This document shows positions 37,441 to 47,993 of a DNA stretch of 64,000 bases, piece by piece. A program made the position numbers and the translations under genes. Below the pieces are notes generated by a model that worked only from the letters and a program-made list of their open reading frames with translations, did not search any database and was not told where the DNA came from. Each line of letters starts with the position of its first letter. Position 1 is the stretch's first letter. The DNA is from a virus: IMG/VR virus record IMGVR_UViG_3300042569_003487, positions 62,001 through 126,000 of that record. One strand, 5' to 3'.

Positions 37441-40400
37441 TTACATAAAATTAGTGATAGAAGAATTCATGGATAAATCAAATGCTGAGTTTTTAAGAAT
37501 ATCAGTTAAATCTGATATGTAAACTCCGCCACCGCCTCCGCCACCAGATGAAACTGGCGTAAATATAGTTGGCGATGTAATAATTGTATCACGCTGATGC
37601 TTACCACTAACTTGAATATCAAATTCAAACAATCCACTTTTTGTGTAAATGTCCAATCCGATAATTTTTGTATATGTAATGTTGGTTAATTTTTGACCGG
37701 TTGACCAGCCTCCAATTTCACCGATTTTATCAGTTGTTCTAAATTGAAAAACTACTGGCACTGTTATTGAAGCAGCCGATCCAGCCATAACTGTACGTTT
37801 AGATGATCTAGCGTTTGAACCATCTACTGAAATTGATGCATAAGATTGTGGCATCATAAACAAATATGCACCACAGGTCTTTTTACCAATTAAGTAATCA
37901 TCGCCAGTACCAAATCCCAACTTAATTGGAAAAGTATTTAGGGCAGTATATAGCGCTCCGCCATATGCAGATGGCGAAACTGGTGTAACTCTTTCCGCTT
38001 GAGCATAATATGGTACGCCAAATTCGTTTGTTCCAGCTTCGACGCTTGTATTAAAGTGAATAGCTTGAGAAAACGGTAAATACTTTTGAGCAGTACTTGT
38101 TATAGTATTATTAGAAAATTCGTAAATAGAATTTGTAGTTAATCCTAAGAAAATATTGTTAATTGTTGCAGTAGACGGAGATGCAACTGTACCTAATACA
38201 GAAAAATACGGGTGGTCTTTATGAATACAAAACTCAGTATAGGTTCCATTTCCTTGACCTACACCATTTGTTACGGAACCGTTCCAAACTTCAATTGCAG
38301 ATCCTCCAGATGGAATTGATGGTAAGTAGTGTCCTCCCATATAATTAGGCTTTCCAGAAACTGCGTTTGCTGATTGACTAAACGCATAGTTTTGGTTTGT
38401 AAAATATGAAGAAGGATTGGTGTTAGATCCAAATGCTGATGTATCTAATAGGTCACCATAATACAATCTCTTTCCATTATCTGAGTTATAATATCTAGCA
38501 TAGACGTATTGGCTTTTTACTTGAGCAGATTGATATCCTGTTCTTTGAGTAAATGCCGCAAATCCTGCGCTAGCAACTCCATTTAAGTTTAATGGAATCT
38601 TATCATATCTTAGATATGCATTGTATTGAGTATCTGTGTTTGCTCCTGGGAAAGAAGTTGGTGCAGCAACTCCAATACCTCCACCTAGAGTTGAAACTAG
38701 TTCAAGTGGAGTTTGTGAAGCATTTCTAATCTTTACTTGATATTCCTTTGATACAATTTTTCCCTTATCTAATGCGCCATCTGCTAATTTAGCAGAGTCT
38801 ACATAATATCCGGCGAATAGATCAACCATTTGACCATTTGTAACCTGAACTTCACTTCCTTCTGGTGTAACAATACTAACAATAAGTTCAGCAGTTGCAG
38901 TTGAAAGAGATGATTGAATTGCAGAAAGAGAATCAGCAATTTCCTTTAATTTATCATATAAAGAAATTGCAGTACCGTCTGCTAAGAAAAATCCAGATGC
39001 AATTGCATCAGTTGTATGTGAATAGTATTTGTCTTTACTACTAAACGCGGTTGATAGGTGAAGGTCTAACCCTCTAGCATTAAGTTCTTCTTGTAAAGCA
39101 ATTCGACTTTCATCTGCCATTGCCTGTTGAGCAATCAAAGTATTTTCTTCAGACGATTGAATATTTGCTGGAAAATCTATAGTAATAGATTCTGACCAAT
39201 CCGATTCAACTGGATTATCAGGAAAACCTGCTTCAGATAAAGATTTAATTTTAATTTCTACAGATTCCCCTTTTCTAATTGCAATTTCTAATTGGTTAAT
39301 GTTAACCGAATTTGGATCAGCTACATTTTCCTCTGTCCATTCATATAGGCCAGTTGTTGAATTATAAACCTTTTGTTTAGATTTAGTTAAAACTTCTGTC
39401 CATGGAGAAAAATATCCAGTACGTTGAGTTCCAGTAGAATCAGTAAATGTAATAGGATCAGCTGCGGATGCATCTTTATTTGAACTTAAATATCGGTAAG
39501 CAATCTTAAACTGCACAGTTTTCTGTAAGCCATATGGCGAATTAATATCTGCTGGAATTTCCCAAAAACCTCTAACTCTATATTTAGGTGAAATGCTAAA
39601 CTCAGGAGAAGTTTTTACATTTAATGAAAGTTCTTTAACTACAGTTGATAGCTGAGAAAAGGCTTGTGCTCTAGCTGAAGTTTTATTGTTTAAATCAGAC
39701 TGAGCTTTTAAACGAATTGCATCGTTTTGGTTACCCGAAGAATTAATAGTTTTCTTAAGAGTATCAATCGATTTATCAAGCTCTCTTAGATTAGAGTTAA
39801 TTGACTCTTTTTGCGAAACTAGATTTTTAACAGTTGATGCAGAATCAGTATTTGTTACATGAGAATCAATTTGTAAAACTTTAAAATTTTCAGCATTTAA
39901 TGCTGGGGCATTCGGTTGAAATCCTAATGAGTTAGGAAGTTTCTTTTCTTTAGCAAATGATAAAAATAGTAAACCAAAATCTGCTACAAAGTTATTATAG
40001 TATTCGTTTAGGGTTAAGTTTTGACCAGTTTGTAGAGTAATTTGAAGTTCATTTGTATAAATTCCAAAACCACTAGAAATAAAATCTACAGTTAAGTCCA
40101 TTTTTGAACTAATTGGTTTGATGAAAATTACTTCTCTTTCATTATAACCAATATTTACTGCAAGAATAGGTGAACGGTATATTTCCGGTTTAATTCTTAG
40201 GTTTTCAAATAAAACAATACCATCTGAACCAAATACGCGTTTTAAAATAACTGACTTGTCTTTAGTATCAACTGATTCAACTAAATATTCTGAATTTTCT
40301 TCAGTAATTAATCTTGAGCCAACTGATAATTCTCGGCGCTGTGCCGCTGGAGTAGATCCAGTAACATCAGTATAGTCTAATCTATCTAAAACATACTTTA

Positions 40401-41136
40401 TTTTGCTATAACTTAGGATTTCTCCGTTAATTGTTTCAGGAACGGTGATTTCCGATATAGTTTGGACTTTAAAGGTTCCTCTATATCTGTTAATTGCACC
40501 AGGTAAATCAACGATATTAGTATCTTCAAAATAAGAGATTCCATTATTTACTAAATCATTTAGTAAAGTAGTATAGTTGATTGTATTTTTTCCATTATAA
40601 TTATTATTAAAATACGTAATTAAGTCAGTATCTTCTCCAACATTAACAATTACTCGACGAACTTCAAACTTAGAAATATCATCAGCCATATAATTGGTTA
40701 CATCGATTGGAACATATAATAGTGGGCTAAGGAAACTTTCAAAAAACCAGTTGTTTTTGGTTTTAAATCTAGTCGGTAGGCTAAGCGACGCATCCCCAAT
40801 TTTCTCTAAATCAGAGATAGTTTGAGTAATATCATTAAGCTCGAATCTTTTAACATTTCCTTGATCGTCTTTAATTCCAATGGTATTTCCATTTGCATTT
40901 ATTAAAGTCTTAAATTTAGCATCAATTTCCTCAATGCGACCATTCATATAACCAATTGAAGGAATTGGAATAGTCGTACTTGTAGTAGGATCGTCTGTGT
41001 TAATTTGAGTAACTTCAACTTGGCTAGAATTTGTAGTCAGAGCTTGATTCATTTTTGAAATAAGCTCTTGTGCGTTTGCTGACTGTACGCCAAGTGAACC
41101 TAGGATCTCTGATAAAGAGTTTGTTTCTTCAGCCAT
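37441..41136 (-). CDS. Large (1231-aa) baseplate/tail structural protein with coiled coil
   Basis: An N-terminal region (~1-100) with NSLSEILGSLGVQSANAQEL and a conserved-looking GNTIGIKDDQGNVKRFEL. At ~430-500 there is a coiled coil (VSQKESINSNLRELDKSID, then LKKTINSSGNQNDAIRLKAQ). A fibronectin-like part follows (FWEIPADINSPYGLQKTVQF). The C-terminus is beta-rich and ends after a Gly run (SSGGGGGGGVYISDLTDIL). Its start overlaps the stop of the upstream 709-residue gene by one base, so translation is coupled. Best read as a trimeric tail component with a fibre-like tip. No catalytic signature. Confidence 0.65.
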   Translation of the reverse strand: MAEETNSLSEILGSLGVQSANAQELISKMNQALTTNSSQVEVTQINTDDPTTSTTIPIPSIGYMNGRIEEIDAKFKTLINANGNTIGIKDDQGNVKRFELNDITQTISDLEKIGDASLSLPTRFKTKNNWFFESFLSPLLYVPIDVTNYMADDISKFEVRRVIVNVGEDTDLITYFNNNYNGKNTINYTTLLNDLVNNGISYFEDTNIVDLPGAINRYRGTFKVQTISEITVPETINGEILSYSKIKYVLDRLDYTDVTGSTPAAQRRELSVGSRLITEENSEYLVESVDTKDKSVILKRVFGSDGIVLFENLRIKPEIYRSPILAVNIGYNEREVIFIKPISSKMDLTVDFISSGFGIYTNELQITLQTGQNLTLNEYYNNFVADFGLLFLSFAKEKKLPNSLGFQPNAPALNAENFKVLQIDSHVTNTDSASTVKNLVSQKESINSNLRELDKSIDTLKKTINSSGNQNDAIRLKAQSDLNNKTSARAQAFSQLSTVVKELSLNVKTSPEFSISPKYRVRGFWEIPADINSPYGLQKTVQFKIAYRYLSSNKDASAADPITFTDSTGTQRTGYFSPWTEVLTKSKQKVYNSTTGLYEWTEENVADPNSVNINQLEIAIRKGESVEIKIKSLSEAGFPDNPVESDWSESITIDFPANIQSSEENTLIAQQAMADESRIALQEELNARGLDLHLSTAFSSKDKYYSHTTDAIASGFFLADGTAISLYDKLKEIADSLSAIQSSLSTATAELIVSIVTPEGSEVQVTNGQMVDLFAGYYVDSAKLADGALDKGKIVSKEYQVKIRNASQTPLELVSTLGGGIGVAAPTSFPGANTDTQYNAYLRYDKIPLNLNGVASAGFAAFTQRTGYQSAQVKSQYVYARYYNSDNGKRLYYGDLLDTSAFGSNTNPSSYFTNQNYAFSQSANAVSGKPNYMGGHYLPSIPSGGSAIEVWNGSVTNGVGQGNGTYTEFCIHKDHPYFSVLGTVASPSTATINNIFLGLTTNSIYEFSNNTITSTAQKYLPFSQAIHFNTSVEAGTNEFGVPYYAQAERVTPVSPSAYGGALYTALNTFPIKLGFGTGDDYLIGKKTCGAYLFMMPQSYASISVDGSNARSSKRTVMAGSAASITVPVVFQFRTTDKIGEIGGWSTGQKLTNITYTKIIGLDIYTKSGLFEFDIQVSGKHQRDTIITSPTIFTPVSSGGGGGGGVYISDLTDILKNSAFDLSMNSSITNFM

Positions 41137-43265
41137 TATCGTATTCTATCTATTTTAAAGTCCAAGTTTAAAGAATCTGTACAGATTATTTCAAAAATAG
41201 GGCGATTATCGCTGGACCAGCCGTAATCTGTTAAAACTCCTATTCTTGTATTATATGCTTGAGTAACATTAGAAAAATCTAAATTTGTTGATCTTGCAAG
41301 AGCATCTGTTGAAAGTGTGATAGTATAACCATTTAGGATAACTGGATCGGCAAACACTAAACGTAGAACTTGACCCTTTTTCCATTGGGTTAGGGTATCA
41401 TTAACTTTAAGTGTAATGTTTCCAGTAAGAGTGTGCGAATTTCCAGATTTTTCGTGTCTATAGTAATTAGTAAACGGTACTAACGCAATTGACTGCGCAA
41501 GCGAAATATCAAATATTGGAGTAATTTCAAAGTTATAATCTGGGGTTTCATTATTAATACTTACCTGATTATTAACTGAGCGACTAACCCCGATTCCGGT
41601 TCCACTCTTTACTACATCGGTATTATATGCAACCTCTAATGAAGTTTTACCCTGTACAAAATTAGAAAGTTGACCTTCTACATTTGTAATTTTTTCAATA
41701 ACGTTTTTAGTATTTAAGAATAGTGCGCTATTTGCTAGAAGAGCCTTTTCTAAGCTAGATAATCTAGCCTCAATATCAGAAGTTTTACTAGTAGTCAATA
41801 GACTGGCTTTGGCTTTTTCCCAATCTGTTTGTAGAGCTGCATATTTTGCAAGCCTATCCTCTTGATTAACCGCAATTGTTTGAAATCTATTCATTAAGTC
41901 AACAAATAAATCTAAGCTAAATCCAGCGTTTGCATTAATGTTTTTAACTGGCTCAATTGCAACATCTTCAATTGAAGTATCAAATTTAACATTTAATTTA
42001 AATGCATATGAGTTTCCATTAATTTTGCTTAATGGATCTGGTTTGTATTTAGTTAATCTTGGAATTTCAAATTCAAGACCATTTGATTGAATCTTATTTA
42101 GGAACAAGACTCCATATAGATTTTTTGCTTTTAATACTTTTGTTACTGGATCAATCACGTCATAATAAACTAAAACTGTGTTAAAGTCAAAGTTTTTATT
42201 TTGTACGTTAATATCGTTTAGCGCAGAAAATGATGTTACTGCATTTTGGGTTGCAACTAAATAGTCAGAAAGTTTAAAATCAATACAAACTCCATCTAGT
42301 GTAGATCTGGTGTAACTTATTGTAGTTGATACGCCACTAGTAACCTTAGTCTTTTTAATCTTTTTATTTACAGCAGTATTATATTTCCAAGCAGTAAGCT
42401 GTGTATTATAAGTACCATCTGTATAGTATGAATTATTAAGGGTTCCTTGAAACCAGTTTTGCGTAGTATATGTGCTACCGCCATATGCGGCTTGTTCTAA
42501 TGTGACGGTCGAATCATCTAAATCATAGAATGCATTTAGACTTAATCCTTGCGGGTGAACGTCTGTATAGTGACGACCAACAATTGTTTCTCTATCTTCC
42601 GGTAACTCTGGCGTATGAGTAATCGTCATATTTGGTCTATAATTAGCATCCTCAACCGAGTTAAACAATATGTATGGAGTTGATCCAGCATTGTTTGGAA
42701 CATGCAAGTATAATTCGCTATATGAGTTTTCTTTACCTTTATATGAATTTACAATATCAATTTCTCCAATATATTGGACAACTTTGGAATATGAAGAGCC
42801 TACTGTCATATTTTCTTCTGCAAATATTCCAGTTTGAGATGTTTCTAGTGTATTTGCATCTCTCCAGCGAATTGCACCAGATTCCTTTAACCATTTCCAA
42901 AAAACTCTCTCTGATACATTGAGAGGAAGGTCTCTACTATATGAAGTTTGAGAAATTAAAAGAGCTTCTAAATTTAACGCGTAGTTTTGAAAGCTTTGTG
43001 CTAAATTGTAATTTTGGTTGCTTTGATTATAAAGACCTGGGTCGGTCATTAAAGTTTCACCTTGAGCTTTAAAAAATAGCTTGTTATCTGAAGGAGTTCC
43101 GTCTGGAGTTCCAACATTAGGTAAATTTAAAAGCACAAAGTTAGAAAACTTAAATTGATTACCACTATTGTTAAATGATAGAGTTAAGTCTTCTAACGAA
43201 CTTTGAAAGGTGTAAAATATACCCTTTCTAGTTGTAATAGGTTTTATAATAGGAGCAACTGCCAT
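41136..43265 (-). CDS. Tail/baseplate structural protein (709 aa)
   Basis: A 709-residue protein. N-terminus: ITTRKGIFYTFQSSLEDLTLSF. It contains ERVFWKWLKESGAIRWRDA (~125), repeated beta segments, a predicted coiled coil around 470-530 (EDRLAKYAALQTDWEKAKAS, IEARLSSLEKALLANSALFL), and a C-terminal beta domain (YRHEKSGNSHTLTGNITLKV). The KWLKESGAIRW phrase suggests an attachment-type domain. No recognised family name. One-base overlap (TAATG) with the next gene. Baseplate wedge or fibre-connector roles are possible. Confidence 0.6.
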   Translation of the reverse strand: MAVAPIIKPITTRKGIFYTFQSSLEDLTLSFNNSGNQFKFSNFVLLNLPNVGTPDGTPSDNKLFFKAQGETLMTDPGLYNQSNQNYNLAQSFQNYALNLEALLISQTSYSRDLPLNVSERVFWKWLKESGAIRWRDANTLETSQTGIFAEENMTVGSSYSKVVQYIGEIDIVNSYKGKENSYSELYLHVPNNAGSTPYILFNSVEDANYRPNMTITHTPELPEDRETIVGRHYTDVHPQGLSLNAFYDLDDSTVTLEQAAYGGSTYTTQNWFQGTLNNSYYTDGTYNTQLTAWKYNTAVNKKIKKTKVTSGVSTTISYTRSTLDGVCIDFKLSDYLVATQNAVTSFSALNDINVQNKNFDFNTVLVYYDVIDPVTKVLKAKNLYGVLFLNKIQSNGLEFEIPRLTKYKPDPLSKINGNSYAFKLNVKFDTSIEDVAIEPVKNINANAGFSLDLFVDLMNRFQTIAVNQEDRLAKYAALQTDWEKAKASLLTTSKTSDIEARLSSLEKALLANSALFLNTKNVIEKITNVEGQLSNFVQGKTSLEVAYNTDVVKSGTGIGVSRSVNNQVSINNETPDYNFEITPIFDISLAQSIALVPFTNYYRHEKSGNSHTLTGNITLKVNDTLTQWKKGQVLRLVFADPVILNGYTITLSTDALARSTNLDFSNVTQAYNTRIGVLTDYGWSSDNRPIFEIICTDSLNLDFKIDRIR

Positions 43266-43286
43266 TTTGCGCTCTGGGTTTTATTT

Positions 43287-44309
43287 TTAGATGTTATAAA
43301 CTGCGTTTGAATCTCCAGTTACAACAAGTCTTGCTTGGTTAGTTCCCCAAGTTGAAGGTAAGTTTGCACTGTTTTTAACAGTACCTACATTCATTAGAGT
43401 AACAGATGAATTAAATAGATTTGTGCTTAATCCAACTGCCCATTGTGAAGCAAGCGTAGTATGAGTCGAATCTAGTCCTACTGCATCTTGATCCATTATT
43501 GCAAAATCTTGTCCTATAATTCTAATTTTATGCGTAGCTGAGTTTGCCGCAGCAAAAGTTTCATAAGTTCCGCTTACGTGAGTTGTGGTACCACCAGTAG
43601 TATAGGTAATTGCTCGTACCATAATTTTAAATTCTTGACCTGGTCTTATTGGAGAGTTTGTATCGTTTATTAGAACAATATCAATACCATCTGTAATGGT
43701 GCTCTGGAAAGCACTTCCACTATAAAATGAGCTAGCGTCTAGAGTTAATATAATTAAGGATTTGCTTGTTGCAGTTAGAGTAACTTCGGCTTTTGCACGG
43801 TTTGCACCAGATACCGCGACTAGATTTTTTGTAACGTCTTCCTTACTATTAGAGAAGCTTCCAGTAATATTAACTGAACCAGCTAAGTTAGATTGACCGT
43901 TTGCTGTAATTGCTCCGGTAAAAGTTGATGTACCAGAGATAGCAAGGCCAGCTGAAGTAATTGAAGAGTTAGCGACTAAGGTTCCGGTTGTAATTTTACC
44001 TACAAGAGCACTGTTAACAGTTTCAGTTTCAAATTTAATTAAATCTGCAGTACCATTTACATTTTTAAAATATAACTGTCCGTTTTGAATAGTTAATACC
44101 CTTGTTTTTAACTCAGTTAGTGGAGTTAGGGTAGAATCTGGGTCAACTCCGATCTTTTTATCAGAAAGATCAATTTTTAAGTTGTTAATTAGATCTTCTA
44201 GTTTACTCTTAAGCAATCCAACATTGCTATTTGAGATAATACGCATATCTGAAACATACGTGGTTTCTAGAATTTCTTGTGTTGATAGTGATAGTGCAAC
44301 AAAAGCCAT
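43287..44309 (-). CDS. Fibre-like structural protein (340 aa)
   Basis: A 340-residue protein. A helical N-terminus (~1-65: LSTQEILETTYVSDMRIISN, LLKSKLEDLINNLKIDLSD) is followed by shaft-like beta repeats (LVANSSITSAGLAISGTSTF, GAITANGQSNLAGSVNITGS) and a C-terminal beta domain (LVVTGDSNAVYNI). This is the organisation of a short fibre or connector. It is preceded by an isolated late-type promoter and a 93-base intergenic spacer, so it probably heads the transcript through the 709-, 1231- and 2041-residue genes. Confidence 0.65.
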   Translation of the reverse strand: MAFVALSLSTQEILETTYVSDMRIISNSNVGLLKSKLEDLINNLKIDLSDKKIGVDPDSTLTPLTELKTRVLTIQNGQLYFKNVNGTADLIKFETETVNSALVGKITTGTLVANSSITSAGLAISGTSTFTGAITANGQSNLAGSVNITGSFSNSKEDVTKNLVAVSGANRAKAEVTLTATSKSLIILTLDASSFYSGSAFQSTITDGIDIVLINDTNSPIRPGQEFKIMVRAITYTTGGTTTHVSGTYETFAAANSATHKIRIIGQDFAIMDQDAVGLDSTHTTLASQWAVGLSTNLFNSSVTLMNVGTVKNSANLPSTWGTNQARLVVTGDSNAVYNI

Positions 44310-44315
44310 TTGTTT

Positions 44316-44397
44316 TTTCTATTTTTTGTTATTTATTAGTAGAGTGTCGCCTCACAAATAATGGACGACTAGCCTTCTTGTACTCAAAAAATAGAAA
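44316..44397. repeat. 13-bp inverted repeat spanning the intergenic spacer
   Basis: TTTCTATTTTTTG (44,316-44,328) and its exact inverted copy CAAAAAATAGAAA (44,385-44,397) frame almost the whole 93-base spacer between two virion genes. The late-type motif lies inside, next to the left arm. No terminator-like T-run adjoins a compact stem, so this is either a long-range RNA structure or protein-binding arms. Confidence 0.7.
44328..44338 (-). promoter_or_regulatory. Late-type promoter motif before the 340-aa gene
   Basis: The minus strand reads TAATAAATAAC followed by AAAAAAT, 19 bases upstream of the ATG at 44,309, in real intergenic DNA. Confidence 0.6.
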
Positions 44398-44402
44398 CTG
44401 GC

Positions 44403-45227
44403 TTACGGATTACTTAAATTTATTGTAGAGCCGTCATTTCGATTAATTATCGTACCATCTGATAGGATTTCATAATCGTTGAAGTTAATATCTATCATCT
44501 GAGAATCGGCATTTAGTGTATTTTTTGCTAAACTTGAAGTAATTTCTCTTGAATTTAAACTGTTTTCGATATAATCTATGTAGGCTTCTTTAGATAGAAC
44601 CTTTACGAATTGACTAGATGGCAGCGGGTGTTCATTGCCCCAAAGATCAATTACTGTACCAGATATTTCATATTCGCCAATTTTATCGAATCTCCAAATA
44701 AAGGTCCAGCCTGCTTCAACCTCAATTATGGTTTTTGGAGCAGACCCTGCAGTTATATCAGTTAATTTCCAAAAAACTTTAGCTTTTCCCATAACCTCCC
44801 TGGCTGAGATAAACACAGGAAGATGTGTTGGAACAGTCAATCGATCAGTCGCAATTTTTAATTCTGATACGTCTAAGGAATTTTTGGTAAAAAATGATGG
44901 AATAAATCCAACCTGTTTTCCATCTTTATATGAAATAAAACCTCGGTTTTTCCAGTATTCTGGCTCAGAAACTTTTCTAGTTACCTCGACTCCATTTTCA
45001 ATAAATTTTCTTCCATATATTTGATCGTTAAGTGGTGCATATACCATAAGATTCTCAACATCAAACTCTGGAATAACTCCATATAATTTTAGTTGTTCAA
45101 GGTTTCCCATTTGTTCCTTTGAATAAGTATCAACTGGTTCATAATAAGAGTACTTATTTGCAGAAGTAAATGTAACATTTGCACTAGGTAATCCAATTGT
45201 CGATATATTAATATAAGTTATTGGCAT
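44403..45227 (-). CDS. Structural protein with PKD-like domain (274 aa)
   Basis: A 274-residue protein. N-terminal part: TYINISTIGLPSANVTFTSA followed by SYYEPVDTYSKEQMGNLEQL. Residues ~130-205 look like a PKD/Ig-like fold (KAKVFWKLTDIT, WRFDKIGEYEISGTVIDLWG, where GEYxISGTVxD is the typical PKD strand). The C-terminus is acidic and Asn-rich (INFNDYEILSDGTIINRNDG). Shares a one-base overlap with the upstream 921-residue gene. Probable baseplate or fibre accessory protein; name unknown. Confidence 0.6.
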   Translation of the reverse strand: MPITYINISTIGLPSANVTFTSANKYSYYEPVDTYSKEQMGNLEQLKLYGVIPEFDVENLMVYAPLNDQIYGRKFIENGVEVTRKVSEPEYWKNRGFISYKDGKQVGFIPSFFTKNSLDVSELKIATDRLTVPTHLPVFISAREVMGKAKVFWKLTDITAGSAPKTIIEVEAGWTFIWRFDKIGEYEISGTVIDLWGNEHPLPSSQFVKVLSKEAYIDYIENSLNSREITSSLAKNTLNADSQMIDINFNDYEILSDGTIINRNDGSTINLSNP

Positions 45228-47992
45228 TAATTGTGATCAATTTTTAATTTAGCAGATCTTACTCCAATACTAGACGGTTGAACTCTAATCTTAACGCTGT
45301 ACGTATTTCCAGGAGTAATTGTAATATTATTAATAATTGCAACAACGTTTTCAGTTTGACCTGATCCAAGAACTAATTTAAATTCATCTCCATCCTGATC
45401 TATTGATATTGAGGCAATTTCAAGATTTGTACCAGTTGAGGTATTTGTAATTGGAACAGTTAAATCTCTATCGGCACCGACCTCTGTTGAATTAAATACA
45501 ATTGTTTCGTTTGCGGTTCCAACATTAAAACTTGGGGCACTAACTAGAGTTGAGACATTAATTGTATTAGATACTACGGCATTTGGGCCTTTTACTCTAA
45601 TTGCGAAAAGATCAGTTCCTGTATAATTTGAAGTTGGAATATATCTAATTCCGTAATTTAGGATAGACAAAGTTCCTTGACTAGGCTGTGTAACTATTTC
45701 AAACCCATTAAATGAGGATCCATTTAGATTAACATACGGTAAGGTATTAATATCAACATAAGTATTTCTTGATACTATTTGTTGTGGAATTTGTGCTAAT
45801 ATTGGAGAAGGCGGTTGAACGGTTAGGGTAGCTGTAACCGTTGAGGTTTGTGCAGTTGGCATATTATCATTAACCGCAGTCGCTGTAATCGTATAGGTAC
45901 CAGTCGGTACAGTTGTATATGTGACTGGGCTATCTGGCGAGCCTGTTCCTAATGAAGAACTGATTGTATAGGTTTTAGCATATTGAGTAGATACATTGAT
46001 TGTTACATTACTACCGCTTGTTACTGGCGATGAAAATATTCCAGGATTACTAAAAGAAACCGTTGGAAATGGTGCAAGTACCTCTACTTGAAATTGTTTA
46101 GAAAAACTATTTGATAGCGATGTGTTTTTAAATGGTGACGTATAATTAATAGTTAGAGTGGGGGTAATACTCTCATATGCTGGATTTACTCCCCAAAGAG
46201 CAGTAAACGATCTGGTTGAGTTATTTACGTTAATCAATGGAATAACAGTCGATCCAGTTTGAGTTACGGTAATACCATACAAAGAATCTTCAGAAAATTC
46301 TGGAATCCACTCTGGATAAGTTGAGGTGGCTCCAACTTGGATTGTTCCTGAAATACCCTGTCTTAATAGTTGATTTGCGATATAAGTATCACTAATCGGT
46401 TCGCCTACTACAACTTCTTCGTATACTTGAAATCCAACTGAATTCTCAAATGCGCCCTTAAGACCAAACCTATAATAACCAGGTACTCTTGGTCTAAAAG
46501 ATACTGAGATTAATCCCTGTCCATATTGATAATATGAAAATCCTGGAATTTCTGGTAAAGAATTTAAGTCGGTATTTGTAGTTACCTCTGCAACATTTTG
46601 CCAATCAGTTTCACCTGGGCTGGTTTTTTGTTGAATTGTCCAAAAAAGAGTTGCAGCGTTTACTTGTTGTAAATTTGCAGAAATCTTATAGACTCCTGGA
46701 ATAGGATCATCTGGCGACTGTTCAATAATAGAAACGTAAGTTCTATCTTGGTTTGCAGCTGATGCTGTAATATATGAATAAGATTGAGATGTTCCAACAC
46801 TACCGGAGATGGCCTCGGCTGCAATACTAAGAGACGCTAGGTTTTGACCCTGTGGAACACTACTAGTTGTAAAAGTTACAAAGCTTGAATATAAGTAAGA
46901 GCCGTCTGATCCCTGAAGATAGGCTTTTAAATAGTATGGACGATTTGCAGTTAACCCTGAAAGTTGGGTAACTAAATTAGATGGACTGACTCCTGAATTA
47001 AATGGGCCAGACTCAAATCTAACTACGCCAGGCTGTCCTATTTCTAAGTTTGTAGAATTATCTAGTTTGTAAATAACACCATACCTAACGTAAGCATCGC
47101 CTCCACTATTAGTAAAAGTTGAAGTACTGATTGCACTAGTTTGTGTAATAGCACTTATGGTTGGGGTAGTAATTGTACTTGCTCCAACCGTACTAAAACT
47201 TCCAGTAGGTGATGTCCCTACTCCAGTTGAGTTTGTTGCAGCTGCAGTTAATGTATACGCAGATCCGGCAATCAATCCATTAAATTGAACAGATATTCCA
47301 AGAGAAAAATCAGTAAGGGTTTGGGTTCCAACTTGCGTACCATTTTTAAACAATTTAAATTGAACACTAGTTACAGTACTACCGCCGTTATTTGAAATTG
47401 TGGTTGTTGCAATTACTGAGGTTGCTGTAATTGAACTAAAAGTCGGTGTTGTTAGCGTTGCAACCGTACCGGTTTGAGGTGGAGTACATGCTTGATATCG
47501 AACAGTTTCTCCTATACACTCTCCGCCATTTGAGGCTGGGGTAACAACGTATCTGGTTTGTTGCTCTTGATAAGATCCATTAATTAATCGGCATGGGCCC
47601 CAAGCTCCAACTACAAATGACTCTTGAGTTTCTCCATAACCCCAATCGCTTAATACACAATTGACTGGGCTTCCTCCAACTACACATTCGTTATGATCAA
47701 AACATGAAGTAAATCCTCCAGAAACTGTTATGTCATATTGACCAGGATCAAACACATAGTCGCCGTATACCCTAATTAAAGGTTGTGAGGTTGAACATAC
47801 TGCTAAAGTTACAATTGACCCATTTTGACTTTGAAACCAGTTTGAAGCTTGTACAATAGTCGACTGGTTACTAGAAAAATCAGTATATTGAAACTCAACT
47901 GCATTAATTGGAGTTTGATTAGTATCAATGTCAATTTGATAACAAAATGGACTTCCATTTACTTCTTCCGGTTGGTCTATGAATGCTGGCAT
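45227..47992 (-). CDS. Multi-domain adhesin-like tail protein (TSP1-like, FN3, cadherin-like)
   Basis: A 921-residue protein built from domains better known from cell-surface adhesins. Residues ~112-170 contain a thrombospondin type 1-like segment (VVGAWGPC, EQQTRYVVTPASNGGEC, VRYQAC). Fibronectin III-like domains follow (~176-270 and ~272-375). Ig-like modules lie at ~520-730. A cadherin-like stretch (~735-810) contains LPYVNLNGSSFNGFEIVTQP and RYIPTSNYTGTDLFAIRV. The C-terminus resembles ASH/choice-of-anchor domains (VPITNTSTGTNLEIASISID). Cysteines cluster in the first 170 residues. Follows a 1-base gap after the next structural gene. Likely binds host surface polysaccharide or protein; inferred from domains. 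Confidence 0.7.
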   Translation of the reverse strand: MPAFIDQPEEVNGSPFCYQIDIDTNQTPINAVEFQYTDFSSNQSTIVQASNWFQSQNGSIVTLAVCSTSQPLIRVYGDYVFDPGQYDITVSGGFTSCFDHNECVVGGSPVNCVLSDWGYGETQESFVVGAWGPCRLINGSYQEQQTRYVVTPASNGGECIGETVRYQACTPPQTGTVATLTTPTFSSITATSVIATTTISNNGGSTVTSVQFKLFKNGTQVGTQTLTDFSLGISVQFNGLIAGSAYTLTAAATNSTGVGTSPTGSFSTVGASTITTPTISAITQTSAISTSTFTNSGGDAYVRYGVIYKLDNSTNLEIGQPGVVRFESGPFNSGVSPSNLVTQLSGLTANRPYYLKAYLQGSDGSYLYSSFVTFTTSSVPQGQNLASLSIAAEAISGSVGTSQSYSYITASAANQDRTYVSIIEQSPDDPIPGVYKISANLQQVNAATLFWTIQQKTSPGETDWQNVAEVTTNTDLNSLPEIPGFSYYQYGQGLISVSFRPRVPGYYRFGLKGAFENSVGFQVYEEVVVGEPISDTYIANQLLRQGISGTIQVGATSTYPEWIPEFSEDSLYGITVTQTGSTVIPLINVNNSTRSFTALWGVNPAYESITPTLTINYTSPFKNTSLSNSFSKQFQVEVLAPFPTVSFSNPGIFSSPVTSGSNVTINVSTQYAKTYTISSSLGTGSPDSPVTYTTVPTGTYTITATAVNDNMPTAQTSTVTATLTVQPPSPILAQIPQQIVSRNTYVDINTLPYVNLNGSSFNGFEIVTQPSQGTLSILNYGIRYIPTSNYTGTDLFAIRVKGPNAVVSNTINVSTLVSAPSFNVGTANETIVFNSTEVGADRDLTVPITNTSTGTNLEIASISIDQDGDEFKLVLGSGQTENVVAIINNITITPGNTYSVKIRVQPSSIGVRSAKLKIDHN

Positions 47993-47993
47993 A

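Noticed and set aside
44310-44402. Rho-independent terminator in the 93-base spacer
   Set aside because: The 13-bp arms are separated by about 56 bases and contain no GC-rich compact stem with a T-run directly after it.
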